Of a DNA stretch of 64,000 nt, positions 1-7,782 are shown piece by piece. Position 1 is the stretch's first letter. Every line of letters begins with the position of its first letter. Source of the DNA: Paenibacillus eucommiae. GTDB taxonomy: Bacteria > Bacillota > Bacilli > Paenibacillales > NBRC-103111. The position numbers and the translations under genes are program-made. The stretch is from positions 186,001 through 250,000 of the forward strand of contig NZ_JAGGLB010000006.1 in NCBI RefSeq assembly GCF_017874215.1. The letters run 5' to 3'. The notes under the pieces were generated by a model that made no database searches, was not told where the DNA came from, and was given only the letters and a program-made list of their open reading frames with translations.

Positions 1-1
1 G

Positions 2-1237
2 AAGGGGCTTTCCGTCGCGCTGCCGGATCATGCCCATGTATTGGAACCGCATCATCTGCCAGCTTTGGCTGAAGAGAAAGCCGAGGCGTTTAAAGCGTTT
101 GATCAGCCTATTGGCACGCCTTCGCTCCGCACCATGGTGCGGTCTAGCGATAAAGTAGCGATTGTGATCAGCGATATGACGCGTCCGACACCTAACCATA
201 AGCTGGTGCCTTGGCTGCTGGAGTATCTTTCCCATGTGCCAAAAGAAAACTTTGTGATCATTAATGGCACCGGCAGCCACCGGGATAACACAGAAGAAGA
301 GCTGACCGCCATGCTGGGCGAGGAAGTGATGCGTACCGTGCGGGTCGTGAACAACAATGCCTTTGAAAAAGACACACAGGCTTATCTTGGAAAAAGCAAG
401 TATGGAGCGGAAGTGTATTTGAATAAGGAATATGTCGAGAGCGACTTCAAAATCGTAACCGGCTTTATCGAGCCGCATTTCTTTGCCGGCTTCAGCGGCG
501 GCCCAAAGGGAATTATGCCTGGTATCGCAGGTATTGAGACGATTCAGCATTTCCACAGCGCGCCGCTGATCGGCAATCCCCTCAGCACCTGGGGGCTGAT
601 TGAAGGGAACCCTGTGCAGGAAGAGGCGACGGAAATCACATTAATGTGCAAGCCCGACTTCATGCTGAATGTCACGTTAAACGGTGACAAAGAGATTACC
701 CGTATTTTTGCCGGCGATGTGATCGAGGCCCACCGGCAGGGGTGCGCGTTTGTGCGGGAGCACGCCATGATACGCTGCGAGCAGGCGTTTGATATTGTCA
801 TTACGACGAACAGTGGCTATCCGCTGGATCAAAATTTATATCAAGCAGTAAAAGGGATGAGCGCAGCACAAAAAATCGTCAAGCAAGGCGGCGCCATTAT
901 TTGCGCCGCGGAGTGCATCGATGGGCTGCCGAGCCATGGCAATTATGCATCCATTCTGCAGATGCGTGAAACCCCGCAAGCGATTCTGGATATGATCAAT
1001 GATCCTTCCTTCCAGCTGTTCGATCAATGGCAGGTACAGAAGCAGGCGATGGTGCAGGTATGGGCCGACGTGTATTTATATTCATCATTGAACGAAGAGC
1101 AGGTATCCGCGGCGAAGTTTACTCCGACAGACAGCATTGAGCAAACCGTGGGAATGCTGCTTGCGAAGTACGGTCCTGAAGCCCGGATTGCGGTTATGCC
1201 GCTTGGTCCTTTGACGATTCCTTATGTGGAATTCTGA
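2..1237 (+). CDS. LarA-like nickel-dependent lactate racemase family protein (5' partial)
   Basis: The reading frame is open to the left edge, so the true start lies outside the window. The upstream residues GLSVALPDHAHVLEP match the usual LarA N-terminus. LarA racemises D/L-lactate, or a related 2-hydroxyacid, in the cytoplasm with a nickel-pincer cofactor. Visible family motifs are NGTGSHR, the stretch GFIEPHFFAGFSGGPKG with its His and Lys, and PGIAGIETIQHFH. Of the protein 412 codons are visible, close to the full family length. Many Firmicutes encode several LarA paralogues whose substrate is unknown, so lactate itself is not certain. The facing regulator at 1264-2016 is a FadR-type GntR, a class that includes lactate regulators, but it is convergent and no operator is visible here. 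Confidence 0.85.
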   Translation, partial: KGLSVALPDHAHVLEPHHLPALAEEKAEAFKAFDQPIGTPSLRTMVRSSDKVAIVISDMTRPTPNHKLVPWLLEYLSHVPKENFVIINGTGSHRDNTEEELTAMLGEEVMRTVRVVNNNAFEKDTQAYLGKSKYGAEVYLNKEYVESDFKIVTGFIEPHFFAGFSGGPKGIMPGIAGIETIQHFHSAPLIGNPLSTWGLIEGNPVQEEATEITLMCKPDFMLNVTLNGDKEITRIFAGDVIEAHRQGCAFVREHAMIRCEQAFDIVITTNSGYPLDQNLYQAVKGMSAAQKIVKQGGAIICAAECIDGLPSHGNYASILQMRETPQAILDMINDPSFQLFDQWQVQKQAMVQVWADVYLYSSLNEEQVSAAKFTPTDSIEQTVGMLLAKYGPEARIAVMPLGPLTIPYVEF

Positions 1238-1263
1238 GTGGGTCTGGTGGTTTTATGAAATTT

Positions 1264-2016
1264 TTATGAAAGCAGCCGCCGCAATAAATCCTTAGCTTCT
1301 GACAGGTTGCGTTGGCGTAGAGCTTCTACGAACTGTTCATATAAAGGCCCCGGAGCCTGCTGTGCAGTCTTCGGATCCTCCGGATCCTCCAGTTGCTTAT
1401 TGGATACGCTGGCAATAGATACGTGGACATTGGATGCGCGCGCAATAGATAAGTGTTCATTGGATAGGCGAGCGTGAAGGCTGATAATAGGATCTGTCAT
1501 TTGTATAAAAGGCTGATGATGTGTGGCGAGAAGCAAGCAGCGGTGGAAAGCAGTATCCTCATCGCCCAGCTTCTCGCCAGCGTCCTCGTCTATGTCTGAC
1601 GACCTGGACAGCATGTCCTGAGCCAATTTCTCCAGTACCCCGAAATCCTCTTCAGTACCGTTTTTGACTGCAAGCTCGACAGCATTCAGCTCGAGCATCA
1701 TTCGAAGCTCCAGCAGTTCATCATGAGCCGAGAGATCACGCCCCCATTGAAAAACAAGCTGCTCCATGAGTGGCGCCAAATCCTGCTCCTGAATAAATGC
1801 GCCTTCGCCATGACGAATGGAGATGATGCCGGAAATCTCCAAATAGCGCAGCGCCTCCCGGATCACAGATCTGCTAACTCCCATTTGCTTGACCATATCG
1901 CGTTCCGATGGCAGCTTGTCTCCAGGCAGCAAGCGGTGGTCGACGATATATTGCTTTAGCTGCTCGCTAACTGTCTGGCTTAATGTATAGCGTTCATTTT
2001 TTTGTAGTGGTTCCAT
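1264..2016 (-). CDS. GntR/FadR-family transcriptional regulator (FCD domain)
   Basis: The 250-residue protein has an N-terminal winged helix-turn-helix (residues about 13-77, with LPSERDMVKQMGVSRSVIREA) and a C-terminal FCD ligand domain with conserved Asp/Glu and His residues. Such proteins are usually repressors released by small organic acids or sugar acids. The start is the ATG after an AGGAGTCATTTCAA-like leader. An in-frame 30-bp repeat (plus-strand 1400-1473) inserts a SNxHxSIA pattern between late FCD helices, which is abnormal for the family. The gene converges on the LarA-like gene. Its target is not visible, because no TGGTnnnACCA site lies just upstream of it. Confidence 0.85.
   Translation of the reverse strand: MEPLQKNERYTLSQTVSEQLKQYIVDHRLLPGDKLPSERDMVKQMGVSRSVIREALRYLEISGIISIRHGEGAFIQEQDLAPLMEQLVFQWGRDLSAHDELLELRMMLELNAVELAVKNGTEEDFGVLEKLAQDMLSRSSDIDEDAGEKLGDEDTAFHRCLLLATHHQPFIQMTDPIISLHARLSNEHLSIARASNVHVSIASVSNKQLEDPEDPKTAQQAPGPLYEQFVEALRQRNLSEAKDLLRRLLS
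1400..1473. repeat. 30-bp in-frame tandem repeat inside the GntR gene
   Basis: Two and a half copies of a 30-bp unit start at 1400, 1430 and 1460, each beginning TTGGAT and containing GCAATAGATA. The period is a multiple of three. On the minus strand it encodes a ten-residue repeat of the type SNxHxSIAxx within the FCD domain. Confidence 0.85.
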
Positions 2017-2068
2017 TTGAAATGACTCCTTTGTGAGCTAGAGTAAGATGCCTATTTGCCTCAAAATC

Positions 2069-2165
2069 CAGACGCTTGCTGGCTGTCCGTTTTAGCTTAA
2101 CTTGTTGTTGAGCAATTTGTAGCTAAAGAGGAGGAATTTAAGGGGAGCAAGAGAAGTAGTAGCAA
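2069..2165. repeat. Diverged partial copy of the left half of the palindromic element at 2470-2693
   Basis: The stretch CTTGCTGGCTGTCCGTTTTAG, followed by a purine-rich TAGCTAAAGAGGAGG segment, parallels the left arm of the long palindrome at 2470. There the order is CTTGCTGGTTGTCCGTTT, then TAGCTAGAGAGAGGG. The copy is imperfect and no right arm is visible. Confidence 0.5.
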
Positions 2166-2195
2166 TCAGCCACCCCGGATTGAGCGTGTGCTACA

Positions 2196-2459
2196 CTTAA
2201 CGATGTTTTTCATCGTTAAAGTAGGTGCTTTCGGTCAATGAGCCACTTTAATGATGATTTTCATCACTAAAAGAGGTCAGATGGCCCCTTTGGGTGGATA
2301 AAAGGGAGTTTAACGATGTTTTTCATCGTTAAAGTAAGTTTGTGGAGACGACCCCTGTACTTTTAACGATGAAAAACATCGCTAAAGTAGCAGTTCCTCC
2401 TCAGCTGCGCGGGCTCTTCATCTCCAGCGCCTGCGCCCGCTAGGAATCTCCTCTAACCA
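2196..2459. repeat. Array of four palindromic units, copy 1 of a dispersed repeat
   Basis: Four inverted-repeat units lie at about 2196-2223, 2246-2273, 2308-2336 and 2360-2390. Each has arms of the form TTTAACGATG and CATCGTTAAAG around a T-rich or A-rich centre. The spacers and the tail CGCTAGGAATCTCCTCTA resemble those of a second array at 59914-60176 in the same order and direction. The fourth unit is in the opposite sense (GATGAAAAACATC). This is an intergenic, non-coding, structured repeat. The function is unknown; a REP/MITE-like element or transcribed stem-loops are possible. Confidence 0.85.
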
Positions 2460-2469
2460 AGAGAAAAAA

Positions 2470-2693
2470 CCTTGCTGGTTGTCCGTTTGAGCATGGTGTT
2501 CGTGCGATTATAGCTAGAGAGAGGGAAGGGGTGTGGGCGAAAGAGCGGAAGTGTCCGCCTTTAAAGATTTGTTCGAAGCCCCTTCATCCATTCCATTCAA
2601 GGGAACAAATCTTTAACAGCGGCTGGAGCCCACATCCCTTCCCTCCGTAACTCTCCCACGTCACGAACAAGCTCATCAAAGGACACCACAAGG
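2470..2693. repeat. Long imperfect palindrome of about 224 bp
   Basis: Nested arms pair across the whole region. The outermost pair is CCTTG at 2470 with CAAGG ending at 2693. GTTCGTG pairs with CACGAAC. GAGGGAAGGG at 2521 pairs with the complementary CCCTTCCCTC ending at 2645, in an 18-base arm with one mismatch. TTAAAGATTTGTTC at 2561 pairs with GAACAAATCTTTAA ending at 2616. No protein is encoded. It looks like a mobile palindromic element or a large RNA hairpin. Confidence 0.75.
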
Positions 2694-2706
2694 CGTCTTC
2701 TCAAAA

Positions 2707-3381
2707 CTAGGTTTGTTCCATGCTCAAATAGAGAGGCTCAAGATGCAGCATCATAATTTGCTTGGCCATCTTGGCATTTTTCCGCTTGATCCAGGAAATG
2801 ATTTCGGCATGCTGCTCGAAGGACTGCCGCAGCTCCTGCTCATAATGAAAGTTATCTGTATGGACCGCATTGAAAAAATCAGTCAAAATCTCGCTCAGCT
2901 GCAAATAGACGCTATTGCCTGTCGCCTGAAACAAGGAGCGGTGAAATCCGAGATCCTCTTGATCGAAGCCATTCTTTTTTACCCTGATTTTTTCATTCCA
3001 TATTTCCATTTCTTCAATAAGTGCGGGTGAATAATGCTTAATAGCCATATCTATGGCGCCAAGCTCAAGGACGATGCGGGTTTCCAGTAACTCGTTCATT
3101 TTAGTAGCATCATTCCGCCATTGAAAGGAAAAGTGGCTGACAACGCTCTTCAAGGAAGGATCATCGACAAAAATACCCTCGCCAGATTTAATGCGAATCA
3201 CACCAACCATCTGCAGGATTTTAAGAGCTTCCCTAACTACCGTCCGGCTTACGCCCAGTTGTTCAATGAGCTCCTTCTCAGAAGGCAGTTTATCGCCGGC
3301 TACTAGCCGGTTGTTCAGAATGTAAGACTTAATCCGTTCGGTTACTATATCGGAAAGCGTTCTTTTTTTGGGAATTTGCAT
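2707..3381 (-). CDS. GntR/FadR-family regulator, probable regulator of the adjacent 3.7-7.7 kb operon
   Basis: The 224-residue protein has a winged helix-turn-helix (residues about 8-72, LPSEKELIEQLGVSRTVVREA) and a C-terminal FCD domain. It is divergent from the oxidoreductase-aminotransferase operon starting at 3764. Three TGGTnnnACCA palindromes lie in the shared 382-bp intergenic region and a fourth after the YhcH-like gene. TNGTNNNACNA is the known FadR-subfamily operator class, so autoregulation plus control of that operon is a strong inference. It is distinct in sequence from the other GntR at 1264-2016. The effector cannot be read from the sequence. Confidence 0.87.
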   Translation of the reverse strand: MQIPKKRTLSDIVTERIKSYILNNRLVAGDKLPSEKELIEQLGVSRTVVREALKILQMVGVIRIKSGEGIFVDDPSLKSVVSHFSFQWRNDATKMNELLETRIVLELGAIDMAIKHYSPALIEEMEIWNEKIRVKKNGFDQEDLGFHRSLFQATGNSVYLQLSEILTDFFNAVHTDNFHYEQELRQSFEQHAEIISWIKRKNAKMAKQIMMLHLEPLYLSMEQT

Positions 3382-3426
3382 GGGGTTTCACACTCAATTT
3401 CTTTAGGTTCATAAATCATATAGAAA

Positions 3427-3437
3427 TGGTCTGACCA
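3427..3437. promoter_or_regulatory. FadR-type operator TGGTCTGACCA
   Basis: Perfect palindrome of the TGGTnnnACCA class, 46 bp upstream of the GntR start on the minus strand. It is placed for autoregulation. Confidence 0.75.
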
Positions 3438-3560
3438 TCTACAATTTAAATAGTACACGCACTGAATTAAAAAAGCAATCTTAAGACAAAGCGCTGTAAT
3501 AAAAAGGATTGACTAAAAATTAGACGTGGTTTATGATCGATATATGGAATACAAATATAA

Positions 3561-3571
3561 TGGTAGGACCA
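3561..3571. promoter_or_regulatory. FadR-type operator TGGTAGGACCA
   Basis: Second TGGTnnnACCA site, in the middle of the divergent intergenic region between the GntR gene and the operon at 3764. Confidence 0.6.
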
Positions 3572-3719
3572 CTTATTGAAGCTTTATACAGTTCCATTAA
3601 CAGGTTAAGCACATATCAGCTTACACAGGGTGGTGAACAATTGAAATTAAGCTGAAATAGAAGGATGAAACAGGTATTAGGCGAATTTTGAGAAAATGAG
3701 TTCCCTTTTCTAAATCAAC

Positions 3720-3730
3720 TGGTCAGACCA
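3720..3730. promoter_or_regulatory. FadR-type operator TGGTCAGACCA
   Basis: Perfect palindrome 33 bp before the oxidoreductase start. A repressor bound here would block the promoter of the rightward operon. Confidence 0.75.
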
Positions 3731-3763
3731 TAATATAAATAAGACAACAATAAGGAGACTTCA

Positions 3764-4789
3764 ATGATACAAAACAAAGTGCTACAGATTGGTTCAGGTT
3801 CAATGGGAACCAGGCGCATGAGGGATTTATCAGCACGCGGTGATGTGGAAATTGCTTTGTTCGACGAGCGTGAAGACCGCAGAGAGCGGGCGGCAGAGAG
3901 GTTTGGTGTTACTTGTTTTAGCTCGTTGGAGAGCGCTCTATTATGGGGGCCTGATACGGTCGTTATTTCCACACCTCCGCATATGCATGCGGAATATGTG
4001 GAAATGGCGCTGCTGCATGGCTTGCATTTCTTTTGCGAAGCGGAGATATGGCCTTATAACTATTTGGAAGTCGAGAGGATCGGCAAGGAGCGAAATATCG
4101 TCGCGGCTCCTTCTTGTACGCTATATTTTTTACCAGTTGTTCGAGAACTAAAAAAAATTGTTGAGGAACAGCTGGGAGGGCTGCACGCCTACTATATGTG
4201 CTTATCTGTAGATGCGCCAGGCTGGCATCCGGGGGAAGGAGAGGAATATTACGCCCGTCATCGCAGTACAGCACCAGGCCGGGAAATGGTTCCTTTTGAG
4301 CTGATCGCTCTGGATTATGTGTTTGGTGAACCGGAGGCTGCAGCAGGAACAGTCAGGCAAAGAGGCGAGTTGCTGATGAAGTCGGAGGATACATGGTGCT
4401 TGCAGATGACTTTGGCGAGCGGAGCGACCGGGCAGCTTAGCGTCTTTATGGGAAGCCCGCAAACGATGCGCAAAGGTATCGCTGGCGGTACAAACGGATT
4501 TATCGAGTTTGATCTGTCAGCGGGAACGATTTCCCGCAAGCTGCCTAAGTTGGGTATTGACGATATGCTTCATCTGGGAGCCATGTCCGACATTCTGGAA
4601 TCCGTGTATGCGGATGAAATTAATATGTTTATCGAGGCGGTCCGCAAGAAAACGGATTGGCCTTTCACTTACAGAAAGAGCAGTATTGTAACGGGTACAC
4701 TGGCCGCTGCTGAGAAAAGTGCAATTACCGGACGTGTAGAGTTGGTTGACCCAGGATTTCTGCCGGCAACTCTTCCCGATCAGTACTAA
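3764..4789 (+). CDS. Gfo/Idh/MocA-family oxidoreductase lacking the EKP motif
   Basis: The protein of 341 residues has an N-terminal Rossmann fold with GSGSMG at residues 10-15, followed by STPPHMHAEYV, typical of NAD(P)-dependent sugar dehydrogenases of the Gfo/Idh/MocA family. At the place where the family has the catalytic Glu-Lys-Pro it reads E92-A93-E94, so the usual lysine is absent. The start follows AAGGAGACTTCA. It is the first gene of a likely operon with the aminotransferase at 4818. The substrate is probably a cyclic or open sugar derivative, but the missing lysine makes ordinary dehydrogenase chemistry uncertain. Confidence 0.8.
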   Translation: MIQNKVLQIGSGSMGTRRMRDLSARGDVEIALFDEREDRRERAAERFGVTCFSSLESALLWGPDTVVISTPPHMHAEYVEMALLHGLHFFCEAEIWPYNYLEVERIGKERNIVAAPSCTLYFLPVVRELKKIVEEQLGGLHAYYMCLSVDAPGWHPGEGEEYYARHRSTAPGREMVPFELIALDYVFGEPEAAAGTVRQRGELLMKSEDTWCLQMTLASGATGQLSVFMGSPQTMRKGIAGGTNGFIEFDLSAGTISRKLPKLGIDDMLHLGAMSDILESVYADEINMFIEAVRKKTDWPFTYRKSSIVTGTLAAAEKSAITGRVELVDPGFLPATLPDQY

Positions 4790-4817
4790 GCGGAGACAAG
4801 AAGATTGAAAGGATGGC

Positions 4818-6125
4818 GTGATATTCATGGAACAACTTGGTATGCTGAACGGGATACAGCAGTCGGATCATTTTTGGAAACGGGCAGATGGGCTTATCCC
4901 TTGTGGTACCCAGTGCTTGTCGAAGGGACCGACGCAATTCGTGTATGGATATGCTCCGAAGTATTTGGTTAAGGGCGATGGCTGCCTTGTAACAGACGCT
5001 GACGATAACAAGTTTATCGACTACGGCATGGGACTTGGAGCTGTGTCGATCGGGTATAACGATCCAGTAGTTAATGAGGCAATCATTGCTCAGCTGAAGG
5101 ATGCGATTACGCTAACACTGATGCATCCTCTGGAGGTAGAAGTTTCGGAACTGGTGCGCGAAGTGATTCCTTGTGCCGAGAGCGTCCGGTTTGGCAAAAA
5201 TGGCTCTGATGTAACAACTGCAGCCATACGTTTGGCCAGAGCCTACACGGGCAAAGACATTGTACTCTGCTGCGGCTACCACGGCTGGCATGACTGGTAT
5301 GTAATCACGACTGAAAGAACCTCAGGCATCCCTCCCATTATGGAGGAGCTGACTAAGAAGTTTACTTACAATGATATCGATAGCTTGAAGGCACTAATGG
5401 AAACTTATAAAGGCAGAGTGGCTGCTGTCATTATGGAGCCAGTGGGTATTACGATGCCACAGGCTGGCTTCCTTGCAGATGTGAGGGATATTACGCATGA
5501 GAACGGAGCATTGCTTATTTTTGATGAGGTGCTTACTGGTTTCAGGCTTTCCCTTCATGGCGCTCAAGGACATTTCGGCGTTACCCCGGACTTGGCTACA
5601 TTCGGAAAGGCAGTTGCCAATGGCATGCCGCTTTCCATGCTGGTTGGACGAAAGGAAATCATGGCTGCGCTGGAGCACGTATTTTTCTCTTTTACATTCG
5701 GAGGTGAAATGCTGTCGCTTGCAGCGGCGAAGGCCACGATCCAGCAAATGAAGGCGAGGAACACAATAGGACACGTCAATGAGATGGGGAAGTTGCTAAA
5801 GGAAAGCGGCAACGCATTAATATCCAAGCATGGCTTGGCAGATCGAATCCAGATAAAAGGCCCGGATGCTAAAACCTTGTTTGTATATAGTGACAGTTCT
5901 GAAGCCAATCTGGTCAAAAGCTTTCTGCAGCAGGAAATGATCCGGAGGGGCATTTTATTTACAAGCTACAATTACATCTCTTACGCGCATAAGCAGGATC
6001 ACATTCAATATACGCTGGATGCGCTAGACGATTGTCTTGGGGAACTATCCGAGGCAAGAAGGCAGGACAATATTAAAGCACGGATTGAAGGCATTCCTGT
6101 AGCGCCGGTATTTCGGATGGCATAA
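4818..6125 (+). CDS. Class III PLP aminotransferase, glutamate-1-semialdehyde aminotransferase-like
   Basis: The protein of 435 residues has the class III fold. It shows NGSDVTTAAIRLARAYTG for phosphate binding, GYHGWHDWY, the cofactor Asp in IFDEVLTGFR (D236) and the PLP Schiff-base lysine in TFGKAVANG (K264). It resembles HemL-like enzymes acting on sugar or polyketide substrates rather than housekeeping HemL. A start at GTG 4818 or at ATG 4827 is possible; AAAGGA at 4808 favours the GTG. It follows the oxidoreductase by 28 bp. A dehydrogenase plus an aminotransferase suggests interconversion of a keto and an amino sugar or cyclitol; the direction is unknown. Confidence 0.85.
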   Translation: MIFMEQLGMLNGIQQSDHFWKRADGLIPCGTQCLSKGPTQFVYGYAPKYLVKGDGCLVTDADDNKFIDYGMGLGAVSIGYNDPVVNEAIIAQLKDAITLTLMHPLEVEVSELVREVIPCAESVRFGKNGSDVTTAAIRLARAYTGKDIVLCCGYHGWHDWYVITTERTSGIPPIMEELTKKFTYNDIDSLKALMETYKGRVAAVIMEPVGITMPQAGFLADVRDITHENGALLIFDEVLTGFRLSLHGAQGHFGVTPDLATFGKAVANGMPLSMLVGRKEIMAALEHVFFSFTFGGEMLSLAAAKATIQQMKARNTIGHVNEMGKLLKESGNALISKHGLADRIQIKGPDAKTLFVYSDSSEANLVKSFLQQEMIRRGILFTSYNYISYAHKQDHIQYTLDALDDCLGELSEARRQDNIKARIEGIPVAPVFRMA

Positions 6126-6157
6126 GAATAATCAAATTATAGAAAAGAGGAAATGAG

Positions 6158-7054
6158 ATGGCTTGGAAATGTGTTCTGGAATTAAATGAACATCGCGGCA
6201 GAGTGGAGGGCAGCGAGGAAGCGCTGCGTGATTCGATAAGCGCCGGGGCTGATCTGCGCATTGAGACGAATTTCAAACATAATGAGCATATTGATGTCGA
6301 GTCAGATAACAAGGAGCTCGTTGGCGAAGTATCCGAGTTTAGGACGACCTATGTATTGGATGGCCGCTGGGTCGCAGGCTGCATGACTTTGCGTCAACCG
6401 GTAAATATTCCAATTGGATTCGTAGCCCGTCCCTCGTTATCCTTGTTCTTGTATAATCAGAACGGCCAGCAGGCTATCGCCCGTCCTTATTTGGATGGAG
6501 GCGCTGTAACCGGTGAACTGGGCAGCTCTCCACTAGACGATCATCACGATATGCCCAAGTATCATCAGCTTGATAGCTGGGACGCAGGCACGAATGCACC
6601 GAGCAGCAACTTTATTTACGATTTCGGCAAATTCCGTTACTGGGTCAATGATGAGTGGGAGGAAGTATTGTCTCATGATGCGGATGGACATGTAGTGGGA
6701 GGCTCTTATGAGCAGCTTGTTGGCGCTTTTCACTCAGGCCGTGAAGTCAAGGTTGGGGTACGGGGCATTTGTCAGGATCTGATGAATGACGGAGAAGCCA
6801 GCATGGAGCACGAATTGTTTACACAGGTAGGATTTACTTACAACTATACAGAACAGAAATTGTTCCTGGGAGAAACCCATCCGATAGTCAGAGTGCAGCC
6901 CGCCATTCCTTTGATGTATCAAAGCAAGAACTGGGATTATGGATGGCTGATGCCAAGGACGGATGGATATGTAGCGATGCTGCTGCTGAACCCGTATACC
7001 TTGCAATATGAAAGAAAAGAAGGACATTATCCGATTCGCTGGTTTGTTAAATAA
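6158..7054 (+). CDS. Conserved-looking protein of unknown function in the FadR-type regulon
   Basis: A 298-residue protein not recognised as a named family. It is hydrophilic, without a signal peptide or membrane segment, rich in Gly, Asp, Tyr and Trp, and probably mostly beta-strand. A histidine-rich acidic stretch (DDHHDMPKYHQLDSWDAG, about residues 128-145) could bind metal. The ATG follows AAGAGGAAATGAG closely and lies 32 bp after the aminotransferase stop, so it is probably co-transcribed. Its place between a sugar aminotransferase and a YhcH-like sugar anomerase suggests an enzyme or binding protein for the same sugar, but this is context only. Confidence 0.7.
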   Translation: MAWKCVLELNEHRGRVEGSEEALRDSISAGADLRIETNFKHNEHIDVESDNKELVGEVSEFRTTYVLDGRWVAGCMTLRQPVNIPIGFVARPSLSLFLYNQNGQQAIARPYLDGGAVTGELGSSPLDDHHDMPKYHQLDSWDAGTNAPSSNFIYDFGKFRYWVNDEWEEVLSHDADGHVVGGSYEQLVGAFHSGREVKVGVRGICQDLMNDGEASMEHELFTQVGFTYNYTEQKLFLGETHPIVRVQPAIPLMYQSKNWDYGWLMPRTDGYVAMLLLNPYTLQYERKEGHYPIRWFVK

Positions 7055-7068
7055 GCTGATGTAGGATA

Positions 7069-7134
7069 GGCCGCTTCGAAGCCGTTCCAAGGCCGTTCCA
7101 AGGCTGTTCTAATGCTGTTCCAAGGCTGTTTCCG
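7069..7134. repeat. Short tandem repeats of about 11 bp after the unknown gene
   Basis: Roughly six diverged units of the form AAGGCCGTTCC or AAGGCTGTTCC follow each other without interruption in the gap between 7054 and 7219. No coding role is visible. Confidence 0.7.
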
Positions 7135-7218
7135 CTGCCTGCATATTGCCAAATGAAAAGGGATTGGATAAAATGAAAGAGTTGCATTCGCTATACCAAA
7201 ATAAGGAGTGTTGCTTTC

Positions 7219-7680
7219 ATGATTCTGGGAGATTTGAAGCACTGGGAAGCTGAGAAAAGTTATTTCTCGCCCGACATTTGCAAGGCTGTAGATTTTCTTA
7301 AAAGCACTGATTTTTCCAAGCTGGAAAATGGGAAGCACGAGATTGACGGCGAGCGCATGTTCGTTATGATCAATGAGGGAGCGACCAAGCCCAAAGAGGA
7401 TTTGAAAGCAGAATCCCATAAATCCTATATGGATGTTCAATATGTGATCAGCGGAGAAGAGAAAATAGGCTTGGCGCGATTAACAGATGAGCAAATCATA
7501 ACCGATGACCTGATGGAAAGCAGTGATGCCTATCTGTATGGCCATTTGCAGGATGAGATGGAGCTTATTTTGAAAGCAGGCACTTTTGTTGTATTTTTCC
7601 CGGCAGATCTTCATCGCCCGAGCTGTACCCTGGAGCAGTCTACAGTAGTCAGGAAAGCTGTTGTTAAAATTTTGATTTAA
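7219..7680 (+). CDS. YhcH/YjgK/YiaL (EbgC, DUF386) family protein
   Basis: The 153-residue protein fits the DUF386/EbgC cupin-like family: it starts MILGDL, has the central SHKSYMDVQYVISGEE motif with a conserved His, and the C-terminal FFPADLHRP with a second metal-ligand His. Family members are linked to sialic acid, uronate and galactoside use and may act as sugar anomerases. SD AAGGAG lies 10 bp before the ATG. A FadR-type operator lies just after the stop, at 7683. It is probably the last gene of the regulon beginning at 3764, or has its own promoter in the 164-bp gap. Confidence 0.88.
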   Translation: MILGDLKHWEAEKSYFSPDICKAVDFLKSTDFSKLENGKHEIDGERMFVMINEGATKPKEDLKAESHKSYMDVQYVISGEEKIGLARLTDEQIITDDLMESSDAYLYGHLQDEMELILKAGTFVVFFPADLHRPSCTLEQSTVVRKAVVKILI

Positions 7681-7682
7681 AA

Positions 7683-7693
7683 TGGTTAGACCA
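7683..7693. promoter_or_regulatory. FadR-type operator TGGTTAGACCA
   Basis: Fourth TGGTnnnACCA palindrome of the region, directly after the YhcH-like stop codon and 90 bp upstream of the AraC-family gene. It would link that gene to the same GntR repressor. Confidence 0.65.
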
Positions 7694-7782
7694 TAGTATT
7701 TTTGGGGTGGAGGGTTTTTCCTTCTGCCCTGAATTGGTTTATACTAATACCCATAAGCAGTAAAGCAGTGGGGGGCTAAAAG

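Noticed and set aside
2196..2400. Regular repeats as a CRISPR array
   Set aside because: The four units are palindromic, one is reversed, spacers are conserved between the two copies, and no cas gene is near.
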